Assembly: GCA_965202875.1 (NCBI GenBank)
Contig: OZ241870.1
Location: 248,001 to 312,000 of the forward strand
Direction of reading: 5' to 3'
Length of the DNA stretch: 64,000 nt
From: HK1 sp965202875
Lineage (GTDB): Bacteria > Pseudomonadota > Gammaproteobacteria > HK1
Notes under the pieces: generated by a model
The model's database searches: none
What the model was told of the DNA's origin: nothing
Seen by the model: only the letters and a program-made list of their open reading frames with translations
Shown here: piece by piece, positions 17,387 to 26,042 of the stretch
Position numbering within the stretch: the stretch's first letter is position 1
How the letters are laid out: each line of letters opens with the position of its first letter
Program-made: the position numbers and the translations under genes

Positions 17387-17530
17387 GGGGTCGCTGTATG
17401 CCCGGCGCCGGTCCGAATCCCGGCGTCTTGTGTCATCTTGTACTGTATCGGAAGGCCGTCGAACGCAATCCGGATCCGGAGGGACAGGAAATCCGGCGCG
17501 CTGCTTCCGCCACCGTCCCCGGAGGACACC

Positions 17531-18958
17531 ATGCAGGCACCCCTCCACCACCGGACCGCCGTCGAGCTGGGCCGGGCGCTGCGCGCCGGCGATCTCTCGG
17601 CGACGGCCGTCGCGAAGCACTTCCTCGATCGGATCGACGCCCTGGAGCCGCGCCTCGGCGCGTTCAGCGTCGTGTGCCGCGACCGGGCGCTCGCGCAGGC
17701 GCGGGCCGCCGACGCGCTGCTCGCCGCGGGCGTCGACCTCGGGCCCCTGCACGGCATTCCCTACGCGGCCAAGGACCTCTACGACGTGGCGGGACTGCCC
17801 ACGACCGCCGGGACCCGCCTCCTCGAAGACAACGTCCCGGATCGCGACTGCACGGTCGTCCGGAAGCTGGCGCAAGCCGGGATGGTGCTGCTCGGCAAGA
17901 CGATCTCCGTACAGTTCGCCTACGGCGGCGCGGGCATCAATACCGATCAGGGAACCCCGCACAATCCCTGGCACCCCGACCCCCATCTCCCGGGTGGGTC
18001 GAGCTCGGGCACCGGCGTCGCGGTGGCGGCGGCAATGGCGCCGGTGGGGCTCGGTACCGATACCGGCGGGTCGGTCCGCATCCCCGCAAGCATGTGCGGG
18101 ATCACCGGCCTGAAGACGACGGTGGGACGGGTCAGCCGCGCCGGCATCTACCCGCTGAGCTGGAGCCTCGACAGCGTGGGCCCGCTGACCCGCGACGCGG
18201 CCGACGCCGCGCTCGTCTACGAGGCGATGCAGGGTCCGGACCCCGCCGACGCCACGACCCGCGGCCAGGCCCCGCACGACGTGACGAACGGGATCGGGCG
18301 CGGCGTCTCCGGCCTGACCCTCGGCGTGCCGGGCGCGGTGTTCTGGGACGACTGCGACCCCGAGGTCGAGGCCCGTACGCGCGAGGCGATCACCCATCTC
18401 GAGTCCCTCGGCGCGCGGGTGATCGACCTCGAATTCGAGCAGGCGGAGTCGGCCCGTCAACTCAATCCCCGGGGCCTCGTCATCGCCGCCGAGGCGTATG
18501 CCGTCAACGGCCGCCTCCTCGAATCGAGCTTCGACGAACTGGACCCCATCGTCGCCTTTCGCGTCGAGAAGGGCCGCGACGTCCCCGCGCATGAGTACTG
18601 TTCGACGGTGCGTGCGTGGGAAACGCTACGCACGCATACGGTCGACGCCCTCGCCGACGTCGACGCCCTCCTCTGCCCGACGGTGATGATCCCTCCGGTG
18701 CCGGTCGCCGGCGCGCTGGCGAGCACCGGGACCTACGCCGAGTGCAACCTGCAGACGTTGCGCAACACCTCGATCGGCAACATCCTGGGGCTGTGCGGGC
18801 TGAGCGTGCCCTGCGGGTTCACCTCGGGCGGGCTGCCGGTCGGGCTGATGATCTACGGCAAGCCCTTCGACGAGGCCGTCGTGCTTCGCGTCGGCTACGC
18901 ATACCAGCAGTCGACCGAGTGGCACCGCCGCTGTCCGGACCTCGACCGGCTCGGCTGA
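17531..18958 (+). CDS. Amidase (amidase-signature family)
   Basis: 475 residues. The Ser-cisSer-Lys triad is intact: the Lys in AAKDLYD, GGSSSG for the cis-Ser, and the nucleophilic Ser in TDTGGSVRIPAS. The family hydrolyses amide bonds in free amides, indole-acetamide, glutamyl-tRNA and similar substrates. There are no gatB/gatC neighbours, so a catabolic amidase is more likely than GatA (inference). A strong GGAGG ribosome binding site precedes the ATG at 17531. It is followed by an MFS transporter on the same strand after 164 bp, which might import the substrate. Confidence 0.88.
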   Translation: MQAPLHHRTAVELGRALRAGDLSATAVAKHFLDRIDALEPRLGAFSVVCRDRALAQARAADALLAAGVDLGPLHGIPYAAKDLYDVAGLPTTAGTRLLEDNVPDRDCTVVRKLAQAGMVLLGKTISVQFAYGGAGINTDQGTPHNPWHPDPHLPGGSSSGTGVAVAAAMAPVGLGTDTGGSVRIPASMCGITGLKTTVGRVSRAGIYPLSWSLDSVGPLTRDAADAALVYEAMQGPDPADATTRGQAPHDVTNGIGRGVSGLTLGVPGAVFWDDCDPEVEARTREAITHLESLGARVIDLEFEQAESARQLNPRGLVIAAEAYAVNGRLLESSFDELDPIVAFRVEKGRDVPAHEYCSTVRAWETLRTHTVDALADVDALLCPTVMIPPVPVAGALASTGTYAECNLQTLRNTSIGNILGLCGLSVPCGFTSGGLPVGLMIYGKPFDEAVVLRVGYAYQQSTEWHRRCPDLDRLG

Positions 18959-19122
18959 CGGCTCCTGCCACGTCCCCGGGCAGGAGCCGGCGGCCGGACG
19001 CCCCGCCGGCACCGCTTCATTCGCGGACCGCGTCCAATGCAGGCCCGGACACGAGTCGGGCGCCGCTTCCCCGCCGGAAGGCCGTTCCGCCCATGGGCCG
19101 TATCCCCACGTGGATGTGACGA

Positions 19123-20463
19123 ATGAGCCGAACGCCGCGTTCCCGCCGGGTGGCCGCTCCGTTGGAACGCCCCGCCCGAGCGCCAGGCCCCCCGCCACCG
19201 GAGCGCGCGGCAGCCACCCGGTGGATCGTCGTGGGAGTGATGATCGCGAGCGGGTTCGCGGCCTCCCTCCATGTCGGCAAAGTCCCGCCCGCGCTCCCCG
19301 AGTTGCGCGAGGACCTCGAGCTTGGTCTCGTTTCGGCCGGATGGACCGCTTCGATCTTCAACCTCATCGGGGCGACCCTCGGCGTCGCGAGCGGACTCGT
19401 CGCCGACCGGATCGGCGCCCGCCGCGTCCTTGCCGCAGGCCTCCTCTCCCTGGCCGCCGGCTCGATCTGGGGCGCCACCGCCGAATCGGGAACCGTCCTG
19501 CTCTTGACCCGGGTGATCGAGGGCCTTGGCCTCCTCACCGTCGCCGTCTCCGCTCCGAGGGTCATCGTCGTCGTCGCGGCGCCGCGCGACTACGGGCTCG
19601 CGCTCGGTGGATGGAGCATCTACATGCCGGCCGGGATGGCGGCCGCGATGCTGAGCGCGCCCATCGTGCTGCCCGGGCTCGGCTGGCGGGGGCTGTGGCT
19701 TCTGCACGCCGGCGTTGCCGTGGCCGTGCTTCTGATTGTCGCCCTGACGACCCGAGGCATCTCCGTACGCCCGAACGCGCCGCACCGCATCGGCGCCGAG
19801 GCGTTGCGCCGCCCCGGCCCCTGGCTGCTCGCCGCCGCGTTCGCCTGCTACACGGTCCAGTTCTTCGCGGTGGTGACCTGGCTGCCGACGTTCCTCGTCG
19901 AGTCGCACGGCAGCACGCGCGAGGCGGCGGCGCTCGCCGGCGCGCTCGTGGTCGCCGTCAACATCAGCGGCAACCTCGCCGGCGCGTGGCTGCTCCACCG
20001 CAAGGCCGCCCGCTGGAAGCTGCTCGCCGCCGCCTACCTCGTCATGGCTCCGTGTGCGGCCGGGTTCTTCTCGGCGTTCGCCCCGCCCGGGATCAAGGTC
20101 GCTCTCGCGGTGATCTTCAGCGCGGTGGGCGGCCTGCTGCCCGCCGCCATCCTCGGCGCCGCCTCCGTCCACGCCCCGAGCCGTGACCATGTCGCCACCG
20201 TCAACGGATTCATCGTGCAGGGTTCCCACGCCGGTGTCGTCGTCGGCCCACCCGTCTTCGCGGTGCTCGTCGCCTCCCTCGGAAGCTGGCACCAAGGCTG
20301 GATCATCGCCGTGGTCTTCGGCCTCGCCGGGCTCGGCGTGACGGCGGCGCTCCGTGCGGTGGAGCGGCATCAGCCCGGATTTCTCGCCAGGGTACGAAGC
20401 GAGGGCGCGGAAATGGCGGCAGCGGCAAGGCGAACGCAAGTCAGGGCGCGCAGGCGTACTTGA
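19123..20463 (+). CDS. MFS transporter (CynX/NimT-like)
   Basis: 446 residues with about 12 hydrophobic segments. The MFS signature between TM2 and TM3 is visible as GLVADRIGARRVLAAG. An N-terminal cytosolic extension of ~33 residues, Arg/Pro-rich, precedes TM1 (WIVVGVMIASGFAASLHVGK). The general arrangement resembles cyanate/nitroimidazole-type MFS permeases. The substrate is unknown; the amidase just upstream makes an amide or carboxylate plausible. The C-terminus (QVRARRRT) is basic, as expected for the cytosolic side. Confidence 0.82.
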   Translation: MSRTPRSRRVAAPLERPARAPGPPPPERAAATRWIVVGVMIASGFAASLHVGKVPPALPELREDLELGLVSAGWTASIFNLIGATLGVASGLVADRIGARRVLAAGLLSLAAGSIWGATAESGTVLLLTRVIEGLGLLTVAVSAPRVIVVVAAPRDYGLALGGWSIYMPAGMAAAMLSAPIVLPGLGWRGLWLLHAGVAVAVLLIVALTTRGISVRPNAPHRIGAEALRRPGPWLLAAAFACYTVQFFAVVTWLPTFLVESHGSTREAAALAGALVVAVNISGNLAGAWLLHRKAARWKLLAAAYLVMAPCAAGFFSAFAPPGIKVALAVIFSAVGGLLPAAILGAASVHAPSRDHVATVNGFIVQGSHAGVVVGPPVFAVLVASLGSWHQGWIIAVVFGLAGLGVTAALRAVERHQPGFLARVRSEGAEMAAAARRTQVRARRRT

Positions 20464-20904
20464 CGGTACGTCGAGCACCCCACGCTTACACCCGCGGGGA
20501 CAGGCTCTGGCCGCGCTCAACGCAGCCGCTGCCGTCGGATCCGCGTCCGCAGCCGGGGGCTGGTGAGAAATCCGGGCCGGCCCTGCCGGTTCGATCCTGC
20601 CTCGGACAGCGCCGGGCGGCGTTTTCCGGCTTGTCCGCCCCACCGTTGCCGGAGGAAGCCGCGTTCCATCGGCGTGGTGGTGGGCGGGCGTCTCTTGAAC
20701 GATCGCGCGGAGCGCATCGAACCCCGCGCGCGTCGTCTCCGTAGTCGTGCCGAACAAGACCGTACTGACGGCCCACCGAACCCCGCGCGCGCATCGCCTC
20801 CCCTGCCGGCGGTCCCGGGAACGACGGAAACGATGCGCAAAAAAGTGGCGCCGCCCAGGATGACGCGCCACAATGCCCCAGGGAACGTGAGAGGATGCGG
20901 CGGA
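20464..20904. other. No confident gene (441 bp)
   Basis: The M24 frame is open through much of this stretch but is Arg/Pro-rich before the chosen start. A short minus-strand segment near 20690-20775 reads TVLFGTTTETTRAGFDALRA, which could be a gene scrap. No RNA or repeat is obvious. Confidence 0.4.
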
Positions 20905-22083
20905 ATGGCGAAGAAACAAGCCGGGGAAGGCGTGGTGCAAGGCGGCGACGCCGCGTTCCCCAAAGAGGAGTTCGATGCGAGGACGCGGCGGCTCAAACGC
21001 GCCCTGGCCGCGGCCGGAATCGATCTCTACCTGACGAGCGGGGCGGAGAACGTCTTCTGGCTGAGCGGCCAGCAGACCCCCGGCTATTACACGTTCCAGT
21101 GCCTCGCGGTGCCCGCGAGGGGCGCGTCCTTTCTGATGCTCCGCGCCCTGGAGACGCACAACGCACGCGCGAACACGTACCTCTCCCGCATCGTCGGCTA
21201 CGCGGACGACGCGAACCCCGCCGACGCGGTGGCCGAAATCGTCGAGGCCCGCGGTTTCAAGGGCAGACGCATCGCGATCGACCGCAACGCCTGGTTTCTC
21301 ACCGTGAACCTGTTCGACCGCCTCCGGGACCGGCTCGGGCCGCTCGAAGACGGCAGCGGGATCGTCGAATCGTTGCGCCGGGTGAAGAGCGCGCGCGAGC
21401 TCGCCGAGGTCCGGGCCGCGGCGCGCGCGAACGACGCCGGCATGAGGGCGGGCCTCGCGGCGGTACGCGCGGGGGGGTCGGAGAACGACGTCGCGGCCGA
21501 GATCATGCACGCCGCGATCAAGGCGGGATCGGAGTACGTCGGGATGGAGCCCTTCGTCGCCTCCGGGCCGCGTTCGGGACTCCCGCACGCGACTTGGCGG
21601 CGGCGGCGGATCCGCAAGGGCGACGTCGTGGTGCTGGAGACCGCGGCGTGCCGCAACCGCTACCATGCCGCGTCGTTTCGCACCGTGACGGTCGGCCGCA
21701 CGCCCCGGGAAGCCCATGAGTGGTACGCGGTGTGCCGGGAGGCGTTGGAGGCGGGGGTGGAGACCTTGCGCCCCGGCCACACCTGCGCCGAGGTCCACGA
21801 CGCGGTGCAGGCGGTGATCGACGCGGCCGGGCTCACCGAAGCGTATCGCAAGCGCTCGGGCTACAGCATGGGCGTCTCCTTCGCGCCGGACTGGGGGGAG
21901 GGGAACATCCTGAGCCTCTATCGAGGCGTGGACGTCGTACTGGAGCCGGGGATGGTGTTCCACGTGCCGATCACGTTGCGCGACTACGGGCGGTTCACCG
22001 TCGCGGTGAGCGAGACCATCGAGGTGACCGGGCGCGGCCCGAAGATCCTCGGCAAGGTCGGCCGGGAGCTTCTTGCAGTGTGA
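20905..22083 (+). CDS. M24-family creatinase/aminopeptidase-like hydrolase
   Basis: 392 residues with a creatinase N-domain (GIDLYLTSGAENVFWLSGQQ) and the pita-bread C-domain (EPFVASGPRSGLPHATW, LETAACRNRYHAASFRTVTVG, LEPGMVFHVP). The metal-binding Asp pair expected in prolidases is replaced: where D-x-G...D occurs the sequence has E-T-A-A...Y-H-A-A. The protein is therefore probably of the metal-independent creatinase or ectoine-hydrolase (DoeA-like) type rather than an aminopeptidase (inference). ATG 20905 has a GAGAGGA site upstream and leads into MAKKQAGEG. It precedes the dienelactone hydrolase by 72 bp. Confidence 0.78.
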   Translation: MAKKQAGEGVVQGGDAAFPKEEFDARTRRLKRALAAAGIDLYLTSGAENVFWLSGQQTPGYYTFQCLAVPARGASFLMLRALETHNARANTYLSRIVGYADDANPADAVAEIVEARGFKGRRIAIDRNAWFLTVNLFDRLRDRLGPLEDGSGIVESLRRVKSARELAEVRAAARANDAGMRAGLAAVRAGGSENDVAAEIMHAAIKAGSEYVGMEPFVASGPRSGLPHATWRRRRIRKGDVVVLETAACRNRYHAASFRTVTVGRTPREAHEWYAVCREALEAGVETLRPGHTCAEVHDAVQAVIDAAGLTEAYRKRSGYSMGVSFAPDWGEGNILSLYRGVDVVLEPGMVFHVPITLRDYGRFTVAVSETIEVTGRGPKILGKVGRELLAV

Positions 22084-22155
22084 CCCGGAGGTCGTGGCTC
22101 CCGTCCGAGGATTTCACGACGGGCCGGCAAACCGTCGGACAGAGGAGGACAGGCG

Positions 22156-22887
22156 ATGGCGGACATCGAGACCGAAGCATTGGCGTACACCGTGGGCGGC
22201 ACCACGTGCAAGGGCTACGTCGCATACGACGGCGCCGTGGACGGACCGCGCCCCGGTGTGCTCGTCGTGCACGAGTGGTGGGGGCTCAACGACTACATCC
22301 GCGGCCGCGCGCATATCCTGGCGGAGCTCGGCTATACGGTGCTCGCGGCGGACATGTACGGCGACGGGCAGACCGCCGGCGATCCGGGCCGCGCGGGGGC
22401 GCTGATGAACGCGGTGCTTTCGGACATGGACGCCGGCACCGCCCGGTTCAGGGCCGCGTACGACGCGCTCGCCGGGCACCCGGCGGCCGACGCGGGGCGG
22501 ATGGCCGCGATCGGCTACTGCTTCGGCGGGGCGATGGTGCTGCACGGCGCGCGCATCGGTATGGATCTGGGGGGCGTGGTGAGCTTCCACGGCTCGCTCG
22601 GCTCGTTCCACAAGCCGGCGAAAGGCGAGGTGAAGGCGACGGTGCTGGTGTGCCACGGTGCCGCCGACTCCCTCGTCCCCGACGAGGAGGTCGCGGCCTT
22701 CCGGCAGGAGATGGCGGAGGCCGGCGCCGACTGCCGCTTCGTCGCCTACGAGGGCGCGCTCCACGGCTTCACCAACCCCGAGGCCACCGCCAACGGCGAG
22801 AAATACGGCTTGCCGCTCCGGTACCACGAGGCGGCCGACAAGCGCTCGTGGGAGGACATGAAGGCGCTGTTCTCGGAGATCTTCTGA
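22156..22887 (+). CDS. Dienelactone hydrolase family protein
   Basis: 243 residues, alpha/beta hydrolase fold. The catalytic Cys is in GYCFGG, the Asp in GAADSLVPD and the His in GALHGFTNP, as in the DLH family. HEWWGLNDYIR is a typical family motif, with its Glu. These enzymes open lactone or ester rings in aromatic catabolism, but many homologues have other ester substrates and no ring-cleavage genes are nearby. A GGAGGA site precedes the ATG. Confidence 0.88.
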   Translation: MADIETEALAYTVGGTTCKGYVAYDGAVDGPRPGVLVVHEWWGLNDYIRGRAHILAELGYTVLAADMYGDGQTAGDPGRAGALMNAVLSDMDAGTARFRAAYDALAGHPAADAGRMAAIGYCFGGAMVLHGARIGMDLGGVVSFHGSLGSFHKPAKGEVKATVLVCHGAADSLVPDEEVAAFRQEMAEAGADCRFVAYEGALHGFTNPEATANGEKYGLPLRYHEAADKRSWEDMKALFSEIF

Positions 22888-23046
22888 ACTCGTCGGGCGC
22901 ACCGGCGCTTGACCTTGACCCGGCCGGTCGTTGCTTGAAGGTCGATGCCTGACGCGGGCGCCGCCGCCGGCACGAACTCGCGTCGCCTCCTGGCTGAACC
23001 GGCGCGGGAATGGGCGCTGGCCGATCGGCCTCCGCGGGCGGGCCTC

Positions 23047-23790
23047 CTACGCCCGCAGGCGTTGCCTCCACAGCCGGGCGTAGTGGGGCTCGCACTCGCG
23101 CGCGAATTCCTCCAGATGCTCCGGAAGCGGATGCGCCCTGGAGACGTAGGGCTGGAACCCGCTCGTGCGGTGCACCGAGTGGTACCAGTGCTTCGCCCAT
23201 ACCCCGTCGCTCTCGCGTGGCCCCGAGGGCCATGCCAGCATCCGGTCCGTGAACTCCACCCCCACCTCGGCGCACAACGCGCCCAGCATGCCGCGCGGGT
23301 CCGCCAGCACGTCCCGGGCGTCGAGCACGATCGGCGCCCGTCCGTTTCGGGCCTCGACGAAATCGAAGATCTCCGCCTGCTGCAACACGCCGACGTCCAC
23401 CACGGCCACCGTCGAGCGCATGCGCGCATAGGACGCCAGGACCTCGCGGGGGGCGCGGATCAGGAAGCAGTTGACGACCGCGTCCATCCACCCCCGGTCG
23501 ATCGCGGGCAGCAGGTGGTGCGTCATGTGCTTCTGGAAGAAGACCGGGCGGCCCTCCGGGACGGTGCCCAGGAGGCGTTCGACGACCCGCCGCCAATCGC
23601 TTTCCCCGGCCGCGACGACCTCCGCACCCAAGGGGTGGTCGATGCCGGTCGCGTCGAGATAGTGCGCGTAGAAGGGCTCGTCCCATACCGCGGTGTCTCC
23701 GCGGTTCTCCCAGGCCCGCATCATCGCGGTCGAGATGTTTCTCGGCCCGGACCACATGGCGATCCGCACCGCGGAGGCTCCGGCGCTCAC
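23047..23790 (-). CDS. Sulfotransferase-like protein
   Basis: 247 residues. The N-terminal MWSGPRNISTAMMRAWENR resembles the PAPS 5'-phosphosulfate loop, and the segment VNCFLIRAPREVLASYARM matches the PAPS 3'-phosphate loop of sulfotransferases. The gene starts with GTG at 23790 within a GTGA overlap with the stop of the upstream aminotransferase, indicating translational coupling. This family is often annotated as sulfotransferase or HAD-like and found next to class IV aminotransferases; the acceptor is unknown. Convergent with the dienelactone hydrolase gene. Confidence 0.72.
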   Translation of the reverse strand: MSAGASAVRIAMWSGPRNISTAMMRAWENRGDTAVWDEPFYAHYLDATGIDHPLGAEVVAAGESDWRRVVERLLGTVPEGRPVFFQKHMTHHLLPAIDRGWMDAVVNCFLIRAPREVLASYARMRSTVAVVDVGVLQQAEIFDFVEARNGRAPIVLDARDVLADPRGMLGALCAEVGVEFTDRMLAWPSGPRESDGVWAKHWYHSVHRTSGFQPYVSRAHPLPEHLEEFARECEPHYARLWRQRLRA

Positions 23791-24701
23791 TCCGCGCACC
23801 CTCGTTCCACGAAGTCGAGATACAGGGACTGCAGGCGCTCCGTCAGCGGCCCGCGCGCGCCCGAGCCGATGGTGCGGCCGTCGACCGAGGCGACCGGGGC
23901 GACGCCGGCGAAGGTGCCGGTGACGAAGGACTCGTCCGCCCCGTAGACGTCGGTGAGGCTGAAGTTGCGCTCGCGCACGGTGATCCCGTTCTCCCGGCAG
24001 AGCCGGACGACGTTCCCCCGGGTGATGCCCCCGAGGCAGTAGTCGCCGGACGAAGTCCAGACCTCGCCCCTTCTCACGATGAAGAAGTGGGTGGAGTTGC
24101 AGGTCGCGACGAACCCCTGGGGGTCGAGCATCAGCGCCTCGTCCGCCCCCGCCTTCGTGGCCTGGATGCAGGCCAGGATGCAATTGAGCTTCGAGTGGCT
24201 GTTGAGCTTCGGGTCCTGCACGTCGGCCGGCCCCCGCCGCACGTGTACGGTGAACAGGCGGATCCCCCGCGCCGCCACGGCAGGGTCCGGCACCTTGTAT
24301 TCCGGGATGATGACGATGGTGGCCGGTCCGACGGTGACCCTCGGATCCTGGTACGGCGTCGCCTTCACCCCGCGCGAGACCATGAGGCGGATGTGCACGT
24401 CCTCGGACATCCCGTTGATCCGCAATGTCTCGTAGAGTGCTCCGGTGAGCGCCGGACGGTCGAGGCCGACATCGAGATCGAGGGCCTTGGCCCCCTCGTA
24501 GAGGCGGTCGAGGTGGGCGTCGAGGAACGCGATGCGCCCGTGGTACACCCGCAGCCCTTCCCAGATCCCGTCGCCGAGCACGAACCCGCTGTCGAAGACC
24601 GAAACCCTGGCCTCCTCCCGTGGCACGTGCTCGCCGTTGACGTAGATCAGGATCTCCCGGTTGCGGGGATCGGGACGGTACTCGTGGGTGCCCTTGCTCA
24701 T
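23787..24701 (-). CDS. Class IV PLP aminotransferase (branched-chain / D-amino-acid type)
   Basis: 304 residues. Fold-type IV features: VFDSGFVLGDGIWEGLRVY near the N-terminus, the PLP Lys in NSHSKLNCILACIQA, and the cofactor-binding GGITRGNVVRLC and GTFAGVAPV motifs. It is distinct from the canonical ilvE at 47.1 kb in this same window, so it is probably a specialised transaminase (inference). Its ATG overlaps the dsbB stop (ATGA) and its TGA overlaps the sulfotransferase GTG, giving a tight three-gene unit. Confidence 0.85.
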   Translation of the reverse strand: MSKGTHEYRPDPRNREILIYVNGEHVPREEARVSVFDSGFVLGDGIWEGLRVYHGRIAFLDAHLDRLYEGAKALDLDVGLDRPALTGALYETLRINGMSEDVHIRLMVSRGVKATPYQDPRVTVGPATIVIIPEYKVPDPAVAARGIRLFTVHVRRGPADVQDPKLNSHSKLNCILACIQATKAGADEALMLDPQGFVATCNSTHFFIVRRGEVWTSSGDYCLGGITRGNVVRLCRENGITVRERNFSLTDVYGADESFVTGTFAGVAPVASVDGRTIGSGARGPLTERLQSLYLDFVERGCAE

Positions 24702-25216
24702 GGGGCCGCCTCATTCGGGCGCGTGCGTGCCGGCGCCCGGGTCACGCCCAGCCAGAGCCCGAAGAGGGTGAACGCGACGAACAGGAGCAACGTCCATTCG
24801 GGGATCGAGAGGAAGAGAAACGTCCACTGCACCTCCGCGCACTCGCCGGAGCCGCTCAGGATCATCCCCAGCGCCTCGACGAAGGGAAACGCCTCCAGCA
24901 TGTACTCGAGGCCCGGGCCGCACTCCGGTGCCGCGCCCGGCGGCAGGTGCTGGAGCCATACGTGGCGCCCCGCCACCGCCGTCCCCGCGCCCGCGGCGAG
25001 CGCGGTCGCCGCGCCGTACGCGCGGCGTCCCGCCGTCGCCGGGTCGTGGAGCGCGCCGGCGAGCATCACCACCCCGAGCACGATGACGAAGCCCCTCTGG
25101 AAGATGCACAAGGGGCAGGGCTCCAGCCCTTCGACGTGCTGGAGCCACAGCGCCGCCGCCGTCAACGCGGCGCACGACACGAAACCGCTCGCGAGAAGCA
25201 TTCTCTGAATCGACAT
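24698..25216 (-). CDS. dsbB: Disulfide-bond formation protein DsbB
   Basis: 172 residues with four transmembrane helices. The first periplasmic CxxC is EPCPLC, and the second Cys pair is spread over the second loop (PECGPG and SGECAEV), as in DsbB. It reoxidises DsbA and passes electrons to quinones. The ATG at 25216 (MSIQRMLLASG) is preferred; frames upstream are Pro/Arg-rich. It is the first gene of an overlapping operon with an aminotransferase and a sulfotransferase-like gene, an unexpected partnership for dsbB. Confidence 0.9.
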   Translation of the reverse strand: MSIQRMLLASGFVSCAALTAAALWLQHVEGLEPCPLCIFQRGFVIVLGVVMLAGALHDPATAGRRAYGAATALAAGAGTAVAGRHVWLQHLPPGAAPECGPGLEYMLEAFPFVEALGMILSGSGECAEVQWTFLFLSIPEWTLLLFVAFTLFGLWLGVTRAPARTRPNEAAP

Positions 25217-25302
25217 CCGGCCTCCGGGATCGCCGCACCCGGCCCGGCGACGCCGGAACCGGGGAACAGGTGGCGAACGTCGGGGATTCTGCCTTTCCTG
25301 CC

Positions 25303-25986
25303 TCAGAAATGCTCGACCCAGGGTCTCAGCTCCACCTCCCAGGTCCACGCGCTGCGGTGCTGGCGGTGGACGTGCAGGTAGGTCCTCGCGATCGCGTCCG
25401 GGTCCAGCCATTCGTCGCGATCGGGGATGCGCGTCTCCCGATTCTCGATGCCGCCGTCGATGACGAAGTGCGCGACGTGGATCCCCTTCGGGGCCAGCTC
25501 ACGCGCCATGCTCTGCGCGAGCCCGCGCAACGCGAACTTCCCCATGGCGAAGCAGGACGACTCCGGGTAGCCCTTGACACTGGCCGAGGCGCCGGTGAAC
25601 AGGATCGACCCCGACCCCCGTCCGCTCATGGCCATCGCGGCCCGGCGGCCGACCAGGAACCCCCCGTAGGCCGCGATGGCGAGCGCCCGCTCGACCGCCT
25701 CCGGATCGAGGTCCGCGACCGCGCCGCGCACCCGCGCGCTCGCGTTGAACACGACGAGGTCCGGCACGCCATGGGCCTCGATCACCGCGTCGAACAGGAC
25801 GTCGACGTCTTCGCGCCGGCTCGCGTCGCAGCCGCAGGTGTCCGCGCCGGTTTCCGCCGCCAGCGCCGAAAGCTTCCCGGTGTCGCGCGCCGCGAGCACG
25901 ACGCGCATCCCCTCGCCCGCACACAGCCGCGCGAGCGAGGCGCTCAGCCCCGGGCCCGCGCCGACGATCATCGCAAGCTCGTTCAT
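25303..25986 (-). CDS. Short-chain dehydrogenase/reductase with Phe at the catalytic Tyr position
   Basis: 227 residues. The NAD(P)-binding glycine motif is GAGPGLSASLA, with NAS near residue 80 (FNASARVRG) and the catalytic-Ser region LFTGASASVKGY. At the Y-x-x-x-K position the sequence is F-A-M-G-K (CFAMGKFALRGLAQSMAREL). Related SDRs with this F-x-x-x-K variant and the downstream GIHVAHFVIDG are common, so this is a known subgroup, but the lack of the Tyr makes ordinary redox chemistry uncertain. It lies upstream of dsbB on the same strand, 86 bp away. Confidence 0.82.
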   Translation of the reverse strand: MNELAMIVGAGPGLSASLARLCAGEGMRVVLAARDTGKLSALAAETGADTCGCDASRREDVDVLFDAVIEAHGVPDLVVFNASARVRGAVADLDPEAVERALAIAAYGGFLVGRRAAMAMSGRGSGSILFTGASASVKGYPESSCFAMGKFALRGLAQSMARELAPKGIHVAHFVIDGGIENRETRIPDRDEWLDPDAIARTYLHVHRQHRSAWTWEVELRPWVEHF

Positions 25987-26017
25987 GTTCTGCCTCCGGT
26001 GGTGGCCTCACCCCCCT

Positions 26018-26042
26018 CCCAACCCGGTATAGCCGGGTTGGG
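26018..26042. terminator. Perfect 10-bp inverted repeat at the SDR/transposase junction
   Basis: Arms cccaacccgg and ccgggttggg around a 5-nt loop. It sits exactly where transposase similarity ends (26042), 32 bp upstream of the SDR start. It could be a terminator scar or part of the breakpoint; no U-run is present. Confidence 0.45.

Noticed and set aside
18895..21963. A 1022-codon minus-strand frame
   Set aside because: Antisense to the MFS and M24 genes; no domain seen.
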